The position numbers were made by a program, and so were the translations under genes. From Membranipora membranacea (Eukaryota; Bryozoa; Gymnolaemata; Cheilostomatida; Membraniporidae), in contig OU612072.1 in NCBI GenBank assembly GCA_914767715.1, positions 26,722,001 through 26,786,000 of the forward strand: a stretch of 64,000 nucleotides of DNA, written 5' to 3'. The notes below the pieces were generated by a model. The model did not search any database and had not been told where the DNA came from. It worked only from the letters and a program-made list of their open reading frames with translations. This document shows positions 24,455 to 34,714 of this stretch, one piece after another. Every line of letters starts with the position of its first letter. The stretch's first letter is position 1.

Positions 24455-25235
24455 TACATTTGGTCACAGGCTAGTAACGGCTTCCTGTAAGATCAGGTTA
24501 AGAAGAAATGTTTTGTTATCTTGATTGCACAATCTGTGACCGCCTCAGTAAACATTCATCAGTAGTTCATTAAAAATGCATCTCACTTCTAAAGAGTTTG
24601 GCTCATCTAAACTTTATTTTGATAAATCAAAATGCCAGTTCAGTTGATAAGTTAGGATGGTTCGGCAGTGTACGCCCATACAAGGAAGTCAGCTAATCAG
24701 ATCAGATATACATAATGATAAAACTGACCAGTCCTACATAATTATTACAATGAAGAAGCAGATGACAGTGTGCCCTGACGGACTAGCCTTTATTAAGTTA
24801 ATTAAGTTAAGAGTCACAAGTTGCATCTATTATGGGAGTTTTCTAGCCACTAGCCGCTGAATACTACACATTGTAAAATAAAATGATGATAATCATTAAA
24901 CTATTTTTGAACACTCAGGCTTTCTATGCACATTGTGCGCATATCGATATTTATAAGTTTGTTGTATTGCGTTATGTCACCATGGTCATAATGATAATGA
25001 AAAATTAAGGGTCAAGGGTTCAGTACAAAATCACTCTACATATCAAGAGTCGAGGATCTGTTGTTATATTAAGTTATAAAGGGTATTAAAAAATGTACAC
25101 CGTACCCATCAAAAGTTCTCGGAGTGCTGAACTATCTTTTGGCTGACTGGCCGTCCGGCTGGTGATGGTGGAAATAGAATGCATTGTGACTGTTTTTTCA
25201 AGCATCTAGTATTATAGTTAAACGTCTATAATCTC
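24455..25235 (+). repeat. Diverged direct duplication, unit Y copy 1
   Basis: Matches 27685-28560 in the same order: TTGATAAGTTAGGATGGT, ACAAGGAAGTCAG, TGCATCTATTATGGGAG, GGCTTTCTATGCACATT, CTACATATCAAGAGT and AGTGCTGAACTATCTTTTGG are shared or nearly shared. It sits between the two copies of unit X, so the block arose by more than one duplication step. Confidence 0.8.
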
Positions 25236-25269
25236 CTACTCCTGCCCTGCATGGTATAATCTACTATCA

Positions 25270-25735
25270 GACACCGATTTGGCAGAAGTAGAAGTCAGCG
25301 TGACTTGGTGACAAGCCTTTCTCCAGATGAGTCACATTGACTATGATAGTTTATGATAATGAATAGTTGCCAGCCTCTGGGTTAATTTGGTATCAATAAA
25401 ACATCGGCAAAATACGAATAAGTATGGATGGACTTTGTGACTTCGTTGACAGAATGCCCTGAAATTGCTTTTGCACGCTCACCATTTATGCGGACGATTG
25501 GCAATTTTCAGGGAGTCATTTTTTATGTCAATTACATGAGAAAAGCAAAGATATTCTCGTTGTTTTATTAACTGGCCCTCATTCACTTCTTATGCAGCAG
25601 TCTTATTCTACAAGCCTTGGTCACTACAACGACCAAAGCTCTCCAGTTTCACACTTCAATCTCAACACTTAATATTCATAAACAATTACTAAATGTTGTA
25701 GATATTCATAAATGATCCTGTGAATATAGCAAGAA
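25270..25735 (+). repeat. Diverged direct duplication, unit X copy 2
   Basis: Second copy of the 23985-24450 unit, about 1.28 kb downstream in the same orientation. Confidence 0.75.
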
Positions 25736-26459
25736 TACGGGCAAATTGAGGTTTACATGCTATCACAAAGGGACTCAGTAAGTCTGTACAGGCTTAACTT
25801 CAAAGGATGGCCAGGACCCGTGAAGATCACTAAATTCTCGATCAGCATAATATTTTCTCAATAAATGATAGAAAAGAAGAAAGCTATCATAGGAAGATAT
25901 AAAGTTGGCTACTAGTTACCTCCTAACCTGTTTACCTTCTGCCGGTGGATGCAGTTCAGAGCGATCTTCTGCTTTGGGTCTGCTCCCCAGTTGTTAAATA
26001 TCTCTGTGGTAGTTAATGCTGTAAATCAGCATCATTAAATCAGCCAGATATACCCCTATATATATATATGTATGTACCTTTACTATCTCAAGGGGTGATT
26101 TAGAAAAAAAAAGCTGGCTTGCCTGCAGCAAAAAATGTTAAAGTCTCATGTCTAATGTTAATAGCTAATGTCTAAAACTGTTGATGATTGCATAAAAAAA
26201 CGATTTGTAGTTTACATGTAATACAAAAATACAAAAAAAGGTTGAAAATAAACTAAAAGAGTGATTTATTCAAAATACTGATAGCAATAGCCTGAGATCC
26301 AAAACAGTCTCTATGGAGGTTTATGCGGTGGCGTAGAGACATAGACAAGTTGGGTTCGTTGGTGGCCACCATTCTGGTGGATTTGGTTTTAAATCCGTCC
26401 GGTATGACCAGAAACACCCTATAAGTCATCATTGCGGATAGGATTACCCCTCTAGAATA

Positions 26460-26742
26460 CAGTTACAGGGACCCATGGTACTCAAGCTGCACCCTCTACC
26501 CTTGCCCTCCGCAATTCCGGCTTTTCTTTCAATCGATCAGGCAGAGGGGGTTCTTTTTTTACTGCATGTGGGTGTGCAAACACACAATGGACCTCCGGTA
26601 TTTTTAGTCCGGATCCGCAAGGACCTGGCTAGGGTGATTGGCGCGCCAGTACCAAATCAGAAATGATTGCTGTTGCCGGGAATTGAACCTGGACCTTACA
26701 GATCACAAGTCTACACCCTTAACCATCAGACCACTCCTGACC
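26460..26742 (-). mobile_element. tRNA-derived SINE, family 2
   Basis: On the minus strand a tRNA-like head carries A box TGGTCTGATGGTT (complement of 26721-26733) and B box GGTTCAATTCC (complement of 26679-26689). A body of at least 200 bp follows, with a GTGTGTTTGCACACCCACATG palindromic stretch near 26563-26583. Its lower boundary is not clear. No second copy in the window. Confidence 0.75.
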
Positions 26743-27684
26743 CCCTGTTTCTTGTGTTAAACTTGGTGTAAGATTTGAATTTTTTGCTTCCTGCTTTTCA
26801 CTATATTTTAGATTTTTAGCTTTTTCATTTTTTTGAGTTTTTTTATTTTTAAACTGTTTCTACTCTCTTTTTGTGGTGGCCTTTCCAATATTCATTACCA
26901 TTAATCTTTGATTGTTTATGATAGGCTTATCGAGAGCTTTATAATCCATTTTTCATATAATAGTTATAATAATAATATACAGAGTTTTTTTCATCTAAAG
27001 AACTCATTTTTTCTTGAGCAATGTGACAAGGCTCAGTTATTTAATAACGCAGTACTGTGTTATAGCTGGTAAAATTTACTAGCTTTGATCTGGCCTCTGA
27101 GCCTCATACTTTGCAGTTATCTTATCTTACCTTAAGCATCAACCTGTACCACGGCGCACCTTATAGCGAGTTTATGCAAATTTACTCAACTCGTCAGTTC
27201 GCGGGTTTTTCTCATCCCATTCATTCTAGACAACTGAAGTGACAAGTCGTCTTTTCACAATTCCCACCCTCCCGCCCTAAAATACTAAAATATTTCTCAG
27301 TGTATGAAAGGTGACTTGGGTGCATGTGTGGTTGGTGCTAAATGTTCCTCCTATAAAGTTCTTGCCCTGCCCATGCTGTTCTCCAGCAACTTACTGTACT
27401 TACTTAAATGTTTATTTCTAACTTATTGGGGGTTAACCAGGAAATGGCGTATTAGTCGCCCCCTCCTATAGGGGAACCCCCAGCTACCTTGTTAATCATT
27501 GAGGTAAGAAAAAATAATAGTTCTCCTTGATGATTGCTATTTCTTAACTGCACATTTAAATAACTTTTTCATTCCTTTCATTTTTTAATCCAATAACAAG
27601 TTTTCTGTTTATAAACAGTGACTTGTCTTGCCAAAAAACTGACGAGCTCATTGTGTAGGTCCTTCCTTCTCTGTTATTTGTAGT

Positions 27685-28560
27685 ATATTTGGTCTCAGGG
27701 TAGTCTTACCTTCCTGTATAATCAGCTTAAAAAGAAATGTGGTATTTTTTGTCTGCAGAAGCTGCTGCTACTAAGAGTAAAAGACTTTTACTCGAGTTCA
27801 TTATTGCTACTGCCCTAGTAAATATTTGTTAAATTGAGAGAAATACATTGAGCATTTTCTTTTTTCTATATCTACCTGATTTTGTAGAGGTTTTGCATCA
27901 TCTAGGCTTCAATGGATACTCCTTTGTTTCGATGAATTACCTTGGTTAGGCTGTCTGTCAAAGCGCTTGATAAGTTAGGATGGTGCAGTATAGGGTGCGC
28001 CCAAACAAGGAAGTCAGATAATCAGATCACCCTCAGATATACATAATGGTATAACTGACCTGTCTTACAATGAAGAATCAGAAGTCAGTGTACCTTGGCA
28101 GACTAGCCTTGATTAAGTTGAGTCACAAATTGCATATATTATGGGAGAAAAATCACAATGCATAAATTTTCTAGCCACTGGCTGCTGAATGCTATACATC
28201 GTAATTTTAAATCGTAATAATTTAATATTAAACTATTTTTGAACACTCAGGCTTTCTATGCACATTATGCGCATATCAATACTTATAAGTTTGTTGTATT
28301 GTGTGATGTCACCAATGTCGTAATGATAATGAAAGATTAAGGGTCAAAGGTTAAGCACAAACTCACTCTACATATCAAGAGTAGAGGATATTTTGGTGTT
28401 ATATTAGGTTATAAAGGATATTAAAAATTGTCACCGCACCCATTAAAAATTCTCAGAGTGCTGAACTATCTTTTGGCCGACTGGCTGTCCGGCCGGTTAT
28501 GATGAAAACAGAATGTATTGTGACTGGTTATTGAGCATCAAGCATTATAGCTCTCTTCTC
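27685..28560 (+). repeat. Diverged direct duplication, unit Y copy 2
   Basis: Second copy of the 24455-25235 unit, about 3.2 kb downstream, same orientation. Confidence 0.8.
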
Positions 28561-30031
28561 AAGTCATCAAATAAACAGTCAAAGGGCAAAGGTCATCGAG
28601 CACTTTATCAAGTATTGTAGAGCAGCTACTACAAACAGGGAACCTAAAGTAATGCAATCCTTAAAAACTAGCTTGTAATGGCAAGAGTCATAAATTCTGA
28701 ATTCTGAAGGAAGTGGGATGAGTGATGCGCTTATCCCTTAATACTATTAATAGATATCACGAACCAGAGGTCATCAGTTGGGCATCTTGTGTCAGACAAG
28801 CCGGTTCTTACTAAATCATTGATTGATTCAGGATTATATCTACATCAGGAGGTTAAAGGGCGGCCTGACAACAACAGTATAAAGGTAAGTCCAAGTTCGA
28901 AATAGAAATAGATGAGGAGTAAATAACGCATTAAAAGCCGCCTCTTGTCACATACAAAGATTGCAGGGTTACTCAAAGTTTCTTCTCAACTTTCAACATT
29001 TCACACAGTTAAGTGCCTCATAGCGCTCTGTCTATGATTCCTAATTCCAAACAGATAATTTCCAAATAGTTAATTCGCAATAGATGCATTATGATTTCTA
29101 GGTAGACCTTTATTTATTTTAATTTGGCGTAATTACATCTCCGCAGATTTTTCAGACCACATTTCAAGATTTATTGAATCAGTAAAGGTTTTTTTCATGA
29201 AGAGACAGAGATTAAATTTGAATTTTTGTCTCATGAAGTCCTGTTCATTGTATCATCAGCCTCCTAGAATCAGCTCAGCTGTACCTAACACATCTTATTA
29301 AGGGACTGGTCACAGCTCTGTGTAGCACCAGGCTATGGAGACGTCTTCTAGACAAAAGTCTGCTATTCTCTGCCTGCAGCAGCCGCTCCTTATCAAATAT
29401 AAAACTGTCATATTCAGAAAAACATACTTTGAGTGTCATCAGTTGTTTATTTGCAGATTTTCTCTAACTCAGACTGACCTCCTTTTGACTTGTTGACACT
29501 TGAACATGACAAACCTACGTAACCATTGATGTGATTGGCCATTAATATCGGCGTAATGAGTTTTCTTAGTAACGGGCGTTCAGATTACAAGCGTTAAGTG
29601 TCACACTAATATTTTGGTTTTCCACCCATCATTTGTGCCTTGTGCATTTGCACCAGCAAGCTAATTCAAGTCGTCATATAAGTTGCAGCCTCGCCCACAA
29701 GGCAATCCAATCACTATTAAATTGACAATCCTTCATTTCAAAACATGCTAAACAGCATAAAATAATTCCAATAAAATTGTGGTGTCTTTGATCTGAAAAT
29801 ATTGATGTTTGTTATAAAACGCAGCGTTGTTTTATTTGTGGAGATTTCTATTAGGTTGAGAGAACTCTGAGAGAATTTGACGAGTCTGATTATCGGACAG
29901 ACAGACAGACAGACTTATTGATGCCTTTATTAAAAAAAAAAGGTAATTATTGATGGGTTACCATCTAAACTGCTGCATCTATTCAAAGCCATATCAAATC
30001 TGTTCAAATCTGTATTTGTATTTTACAGATA

Positions 30032-31141
30032 ATGGCTGATGACATAGCGGCTGGTTTGACTGCTGCTATAGCGGCTCATGATGAAGCTGAAGAAGCTGGG
30101 TGCTTCAGAGTAAAGTCACAGAAGTGTGTGTGTGCTCTGAGCCTCGTCTACATTGCCCTTCTCTTCACTGATGTAGTAACCGACACTGTAGAGGTCGCCC
30201 AGTTCTCCCCAGAACCCGGATCTGAGAACGTGACAGTAGATCGACTCCGTTACACATGGATAGTCTGTGTTGTCATATCTTGGCTGATCTTCGGCTTCAA
30301 AATTTACATTAGTATAAAATCATATGCACATCAACGGTCAACTGTCAACGGTCAACTGTCAACGGTCAACTGTCAACGGTCAACTGTCAACGGTTTGACC
30401 CAGTCTACACTGGACAGGCTCACAACTGCCCATCAGATTCTCGCGATATTGGTTGAGGACACCTTGACGACTTTGATTGTTGTTGTATTGGTGTTAACAG
30501 AGGCGATACCCAAAAGCGATCTCCAAAAACTTTCCAATCAGTTATCAGCGCTAGTGTCATTTGCAGTTGTTGGTGTTCAATATATCAGAATGGTATGCAG
30601 AAGCTTAGCTTACGTTATCAAGCAAGATGTATGCTTGTGTTATATTTTAAATATGGATTGTGGCTTTTATCTGTTTATGACCAGTCTTATATTCTCAGCT
30701 TTTGTCTCAGTATTATACAAAACCGCAATTAGTTTTGCTGTTGACACTGACGTCGAAACGAGTGAGTTTACGCTTGAGGACTACTTTGACTTTGACCTCT
30801 CATTTGAAACCGCTACAACAACAAATACATTTAATATTGATGATTCGATTGAGCATGTTAACAACTACATACACGGCTTGTCCCAAAACATCTCTGATTT
30901 TAAAGATGTTCAGATTTTCAGCTCTTCAACCCCCACAATGCAACACAACACCACCACATCCGCAGATAATTTAGACTACGTGACTTACCTGTATGTTCTA
31001 CCTGCGATCGCTGTTGTCGGTAATCTGATGCTTTGGTGTTGTGGTTTCCCAGGGATTAAACAATGCTGTGGTAACTGGTTTATTTCTTCTCAAACAAATC
31101 AGCCAGAAATACCCCTAAATAATGATATAGAACGGGCATAA
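30032..31141 (+). CDS. Six-transmembrane protein of unknown family, 369 aa, one coding exon
   Basis: The frame is intact from ATG to TAA. The ATG lies 3 bases after a good acceptor (TATTTTACAG ending at 30028), so a 5' UTR intron is likely; a matching donor is AAAG|GTAAGT at 28882. Hydrophobic segments are near residues 31-50, 74-96, 134-158, 171-188, 209-234 and 315-338. With the N-terminus inside, sequon N66 (loop 1) and N286 and N306 (the long 235-314 loop) all fall outside the cell. The cytoplasmic loop 97-133 contains a 14-bp tandem repeat. The tail is Cys-rich then acidic. The D-x-x-T-D in TM1 and E-D in TM3 loosely recall XK-related proteins, but I do not assign a family. A plasma-membrane role is inferred; function is unknown. 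Confidence 0.75.
   Translation: MADDIAAGLTAAIAAHDEAEEAGCFRVKSQKCVCALSLVYIALLFTDVVTDTVEVAQFSPEPGSENVTVDRLRYTWIVCVVISWLIFGFKIYISIKSYAHQRSTVNGQLSTVNCQRSTVNGLTQSTLDRLTTAHQILAILVEDTLTTLIVVVLVLTEAIPKSDLQKLSNQLSALVSFAVVGVQYIRMVCRSLAYVIKQDVCLCYILNMDCGFYLFMTSLIFSAFVSVLYKTAISFAVDTDVETSEFTLEDYFDFDLSFETATTTNTFNIDDSIEHVNNYIHGLSQNISDFKDVQIFSSSTPTMQHNTTTSADNLDYVTYLYVLPAIAVVGNLMLWCCGFPGIKQCCGNWFISSQTNQPEIPLNNDIERA
30331..30393 (+). repeat. 14-bp coding tandem repeat, about 4.5 copies
   Basis: TCAACGGTCAACTG repeats at 30331, 30345, 30359 and 30373, followed by a half unit to 30393. It lies in the open frame and encodes residues STVNG/LSTVN in shifting frame. Fourteen is not a multiple of three, but three extra units (42 bp) keep the frame. 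Confidence 0.95.
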
Positions 31142-31317
31142 AACTAGGACTATACATGAATACCCCTAAATGATGATGTAGAGCGTGTGTAGAACAAAGA
31201 CTACACATAAATACCACCAAATGATGATATAGAGCTTGTTTAGGACTAAGACTAAACATCAATACCCCCAAATGAAGATATGGAGCGTTTTTAGAACTGA
31301 GACACACATAAATACCC
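31110..31317 (+). repeat. 51-bp tandem repeat spanning the stop codon, about 4 copies
   Basis: Units beginning AATACCCC/AATACCACC start near 31110, 31161, 31212 and 31263 and share CAAATGATGATATAGAGC-like cores. The first unit includes the last codons and stop of the six-TM gene; later copies lie in its 3' UTR. Confidence 0.85.
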
Positions 31318-31666
31318 CGGAATGTGAAAAACGAACTATACAGCTCTTTGTGTCTGCTGCCTTTTATTTGTATTCACTTTTTTTTTAAATCATTTTTCTA
31401 AACTTTTACTAAATTGACATGTACAGTGATAATATATTGTCAGCTTGGTTTATATTTAAAGTTTGTTTGATTTTTTTATTTTAGATCTGATCATTTTGTT
31501 CATTTCTTACAATGGATTAAAAAAAAAAGTTTCCTTAGGATGTTCAGCTTATTATCTCATCCCTAAAACAAACTTCCTTTGCATAGTAGTGATGCTTACT
31601 CCTCTATGATTAGTTAAACATGTGTGTAAGGGAGAAGTAGTCCTCTGGTCTTTTTTCGTCGGCAGG

Positions 31667-31782
31667 AGCCAATCTAGCCTGTCTTGACAAGCTTTGTTCG
31701 GTGGGGGGGGGGAACAAAGCCCCCCCTGTCTTGTTCCCCACCCCAACCGAACAAAGCTTGTCAAGACAGGCTAGAGCCAATC
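31667..31782. repeat. Near-perfect long hairpin with G/C-run centre
   Basis: AGCCAATCTAGCCTGTCTTGACAAGCTTTGTTCGG at the left is mirrored by CCGAACAAAGCTTGTCAAGACAGGCTAGAGCCAAT at the right, giving arms of about 40 bp. The centre has a G run, a C run and an inner GGGGAACAAAG palindrome. The same AGCTTGTCAAGACAGGCTA end motif occurs alone at about 48541, and partly at 21395. Confidence 0.9.
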
Positions 31783-33315
31783 CTGCTAGAATGAAAAATG
31801 ATTACATCAAGTAGAATAAATTATGTGTCACAAAGTAAGCTAAACAATGCAGCGTGTGGAGATCACCAGTGCCTTTTAATACATACAAGTATTCTGCTGA
31901 CTGCATATCAAGGCTGGTTTGTGTATGTATTAACATAATCGGACTCTAGATTATTATTGAGCCAAGTTGTGTTTGAACAATTTATCAGAGAATCTTTCTG
32001 AGAGTGTGTAAATTGCTGCTATGTCCCCTAATACAAATATATATGAGCACTTGGCCACACCCAGCTAGCCTTTGATTCGGCACAGAACCCTATCCTGGCT
32101 GTTAATAGACATTCACCATGGGTATGTGGGAGGAAAGAAAACTAGGTTTCTCATAAACTCTATACTTTACTAAGGTATCATTGTACCAAGTTCTAACCCT
32201 GTTTCCGGATTACCTGGGCACTGAATACTACTGAGAGAGTTAATAGTCGTTGTCTTTGCCCATATTTGGAAAATTATCTCAAACACAAGACTCGTCGAAT
32301 GTTTTAGGAGTTGTCAACTTGCTTAAACTTTCTTGTCATGGTAAGACATCTATAGCGATGTGCAGGAAAAATGCCCTCTCTTCACTGAGAGATTTGAGTT
32401 TTTATTCCAAGTGTTTTCGCTTTTTCTTGCTGATTCAAAGTGCCAGCAATTTCGCGACTCATTTTTTCTTTTAATAATGCTGTCAGTGATAGTAATAAAA
32501 TCCATCCATCCATCGTTCAAAATATACGAAATACACAAAATATACACCAATTTATGCTGTTCTGATTGAACAATGGAAGCTGGCGCTGGCGACAGGTGTT
32601 GTAAGACGTTTGTCAGGTGCATAAGTGCTGTAGGACATATCCCATACACATATATATTTACTGCTCGCTAAAAGTGAAAACTCAAGGTTCAGCCCCTATA
32701 TGGTTCTATTCATGTATGTGTGCTGAATTTCATACCTACCTATATCCATGTCTAAAAAATATGTCCACATTAAATACTCATAGAAATGTATGGTTTTTTT
32801 ATTCAATTTTACCTATATTTTTGTTAAGTCACCCGAGGAGTGCGAACGAAATTTAGCAATGAAGGAAACCCATATAATATATGATCAGCTGACTCTGTTG
32901 AGGGTAAGACTGAGAAATAATTGCGCCTTAAGGGCACGGACTCAATATTTGGCGCCAAACGAGCTCTTAGTTTCCAGACAGGGCAGAGCACACGTTGGGC
33001 ATCAATTGAGCCAGTAGTCAGCACAGTAGACTACAGCAGGTGGACATGCTCTAAGCAGCTAAACTATCTCGTACCGACAAGATGCTGCACATTACCACAC
33101 TGTCAGTGTCAGGATCATTTATGACCTTACAGATAATTCCCATGAAAAAAACAAATTATTGGGGCAGCTTAAATACGTCCTTTCTTCCCAGTCAATATTT
33201 CATTGTGGCAATAGAAAACCCTATTAACTTCATCTGCGTGCAGGCTGCTTCAAGTCATTCAGCATGTATTACAGTTTTTTATTGAACACGGTAGTTAAAT
33301 CATAAATGATTTATA

Positions 33316-33388
33316 GGGTGAAGACAGGGTGAAGACAGGGTGAAGACAGGGTGAAGACAGGGTGAAGACAGGCTGAAGACAGGCTGAA
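33316..33388 (+). repeat. 11-bp tandem repeat, about 6.6 copies
   Basis: GGGTGAAGACA is repeated five times, then the variant GGCTGAAGACA, then a partial unit. Confidence 0.95.
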
Positions 33389-33764
33389 ATTTGGCTCCAT
33401 TGAGTTAAGCTTACAGATATCAGTTGTAACAAGAGATCATTCATATTTTTTTAAGATTGAATACTGGAAACATGCAATCAATACTTTTTATTTGGTAGGG
33501 AATATCAAGTATAGTCCATAGATCTTTTAGAATCTTTTTCAGCCCTGAAAACTGTCGTATTGTTTAAAAAAGGGTACACCAGATACCTTAGAAAATACTA
33601 ATAGTTTCTTTTTAGAATCAGGCTAGTCATCATTGACTATATGTCAGTTTATTATATGAGGATTGATCTTAGTGTATGTATAATACAATTAGTTTTCATA
33701 TAATTATTCCTATAAGCTGCCAAACTTATAATAATATACATTATATCTATTATGATATGTTATA

Positions 33765-34714
33765 TTATTTGGACTTGTTGATGGCTTCTTCCCATCTGTT
33801 TAAGATACTGGTTGGAAATTTCATATTGACCTTACATGATTGTGACTTATGCATTCCAGCATAAATATATATCAAATATTTCTTATCGTGGTTTCAAAAA
33901 TTTATTGGATAAAGCCAGTTCATCGGGAACTCGGGTAATAAGATTTTACTCAAGGTCGCGATTCTCAAGGTCTTTGTTTCTTTCAAATACTCTCCAACAA
34001 CCACTGGCTCCTCCGTCCAAAGTTGGCTGCCAACCAGGGGGACATGCTGGTGCTCTGTCAAAAATAGAATATAGGATTGATGTAACAAAAGAAACCAGTA
34101 TCAGTTCTGCTTGTCCCGGCCTTACTATCATGCATAGATGGGCCGCTGATAATCTCTAGTCACCACTGTCCATATCAAAGTATTCTCGTATTTCAAATAA
34201 GTTTGACGATACAAGGAAGTTATCAACTTTTAAACTGAAGACAGATAGAAAATATGATTATACGGTGAAGAGATCATACATCAGCAAACATGAAGCTGGC
34301 CCCTTGACGAGATGAGCCCAAAGTTGATAAAGGAAAGTTATCGTCATGGGAAAAGAAAACTACTAATTTTTTTGAGCACCGCGCCATTAGAGTTTTTAAA
34401 TTCACACTAAAAAGCAATGACCCGAATGGTTATTTCTCAAGGTTATCAGTGAATGAACAATACATGAAATAGATTAATTGAACATGTATGGTTATCACTT
34501 AAGGTTCTTCAAAAGAATTTTCTGATTGTATTCGCTATGAATTCAGCCTGGTAGTAAACCGACACAGGTATAACTTTAGTTGAAGCTCCATTCAGACAAA
34601 AATAACCTTGGAAATACACCTGACAGATAACCTCAGAGAAAACACTTACGGGATGTAGATGGGCTGCGCCAAAGCGAAGATAAGACACAGTAGGAATACT
34701 TTCAATAACTCCAT
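33765..34714 (-). CDS. Short secreted protein resembling a truncated C-type lectin domain, 66 aa
   Basis: Exons, 5' to 3': 34714-34650, 34054-33950, 33795-33765; phases agree. Residues 1-17 (MELLKVFLLCLIFALAQ) are a good signal peptide with a likely cut after A16 or Q17. Residues about 25-40 read CPPGWQP...GCWRVFE, the usual start of a C-type lectin domain, and the third exon gives EWEEAINKSK, like the W-x-x-A helix of that fold. The frame then stops, before the conserved calcium-binding half. It may be a pseudogene remnant, a real small peptide, or a gene whose later exons I missed. The second donor (GA|GTAAAA) follows a small internal GACCTTGAG duplication. Confidence 0.4.

Larger units (their letters stand above)
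23553..28800. other. Gene-poor block of diverged local duplications
   Basis: About 5 kb without a recognisable coding exon. It holds two pairs of diverged direct duplications, a minus-strand SINE and AT-rich low-complexity stretches. A 5' UTR exon of the CUB gene may lie here. Confidence 0.5.
31318..33764. other. Intergenic, with a hairpin element and an 11-bp satellite
   Basis: No coding exon recognised. AATAAA at about 31816 may serve the six-TM gene. A strong inverted repeat lies at 31667-31782 and a tandem repeat at 33316-33388. Confidence 0.45.

Noticed and set aside
26665-26742. Functional minus-strand tRNA gene
   Set aside because: A roughly 200-bp SINE-type body follows the head, and acceptor-stem pairing is not convincing.
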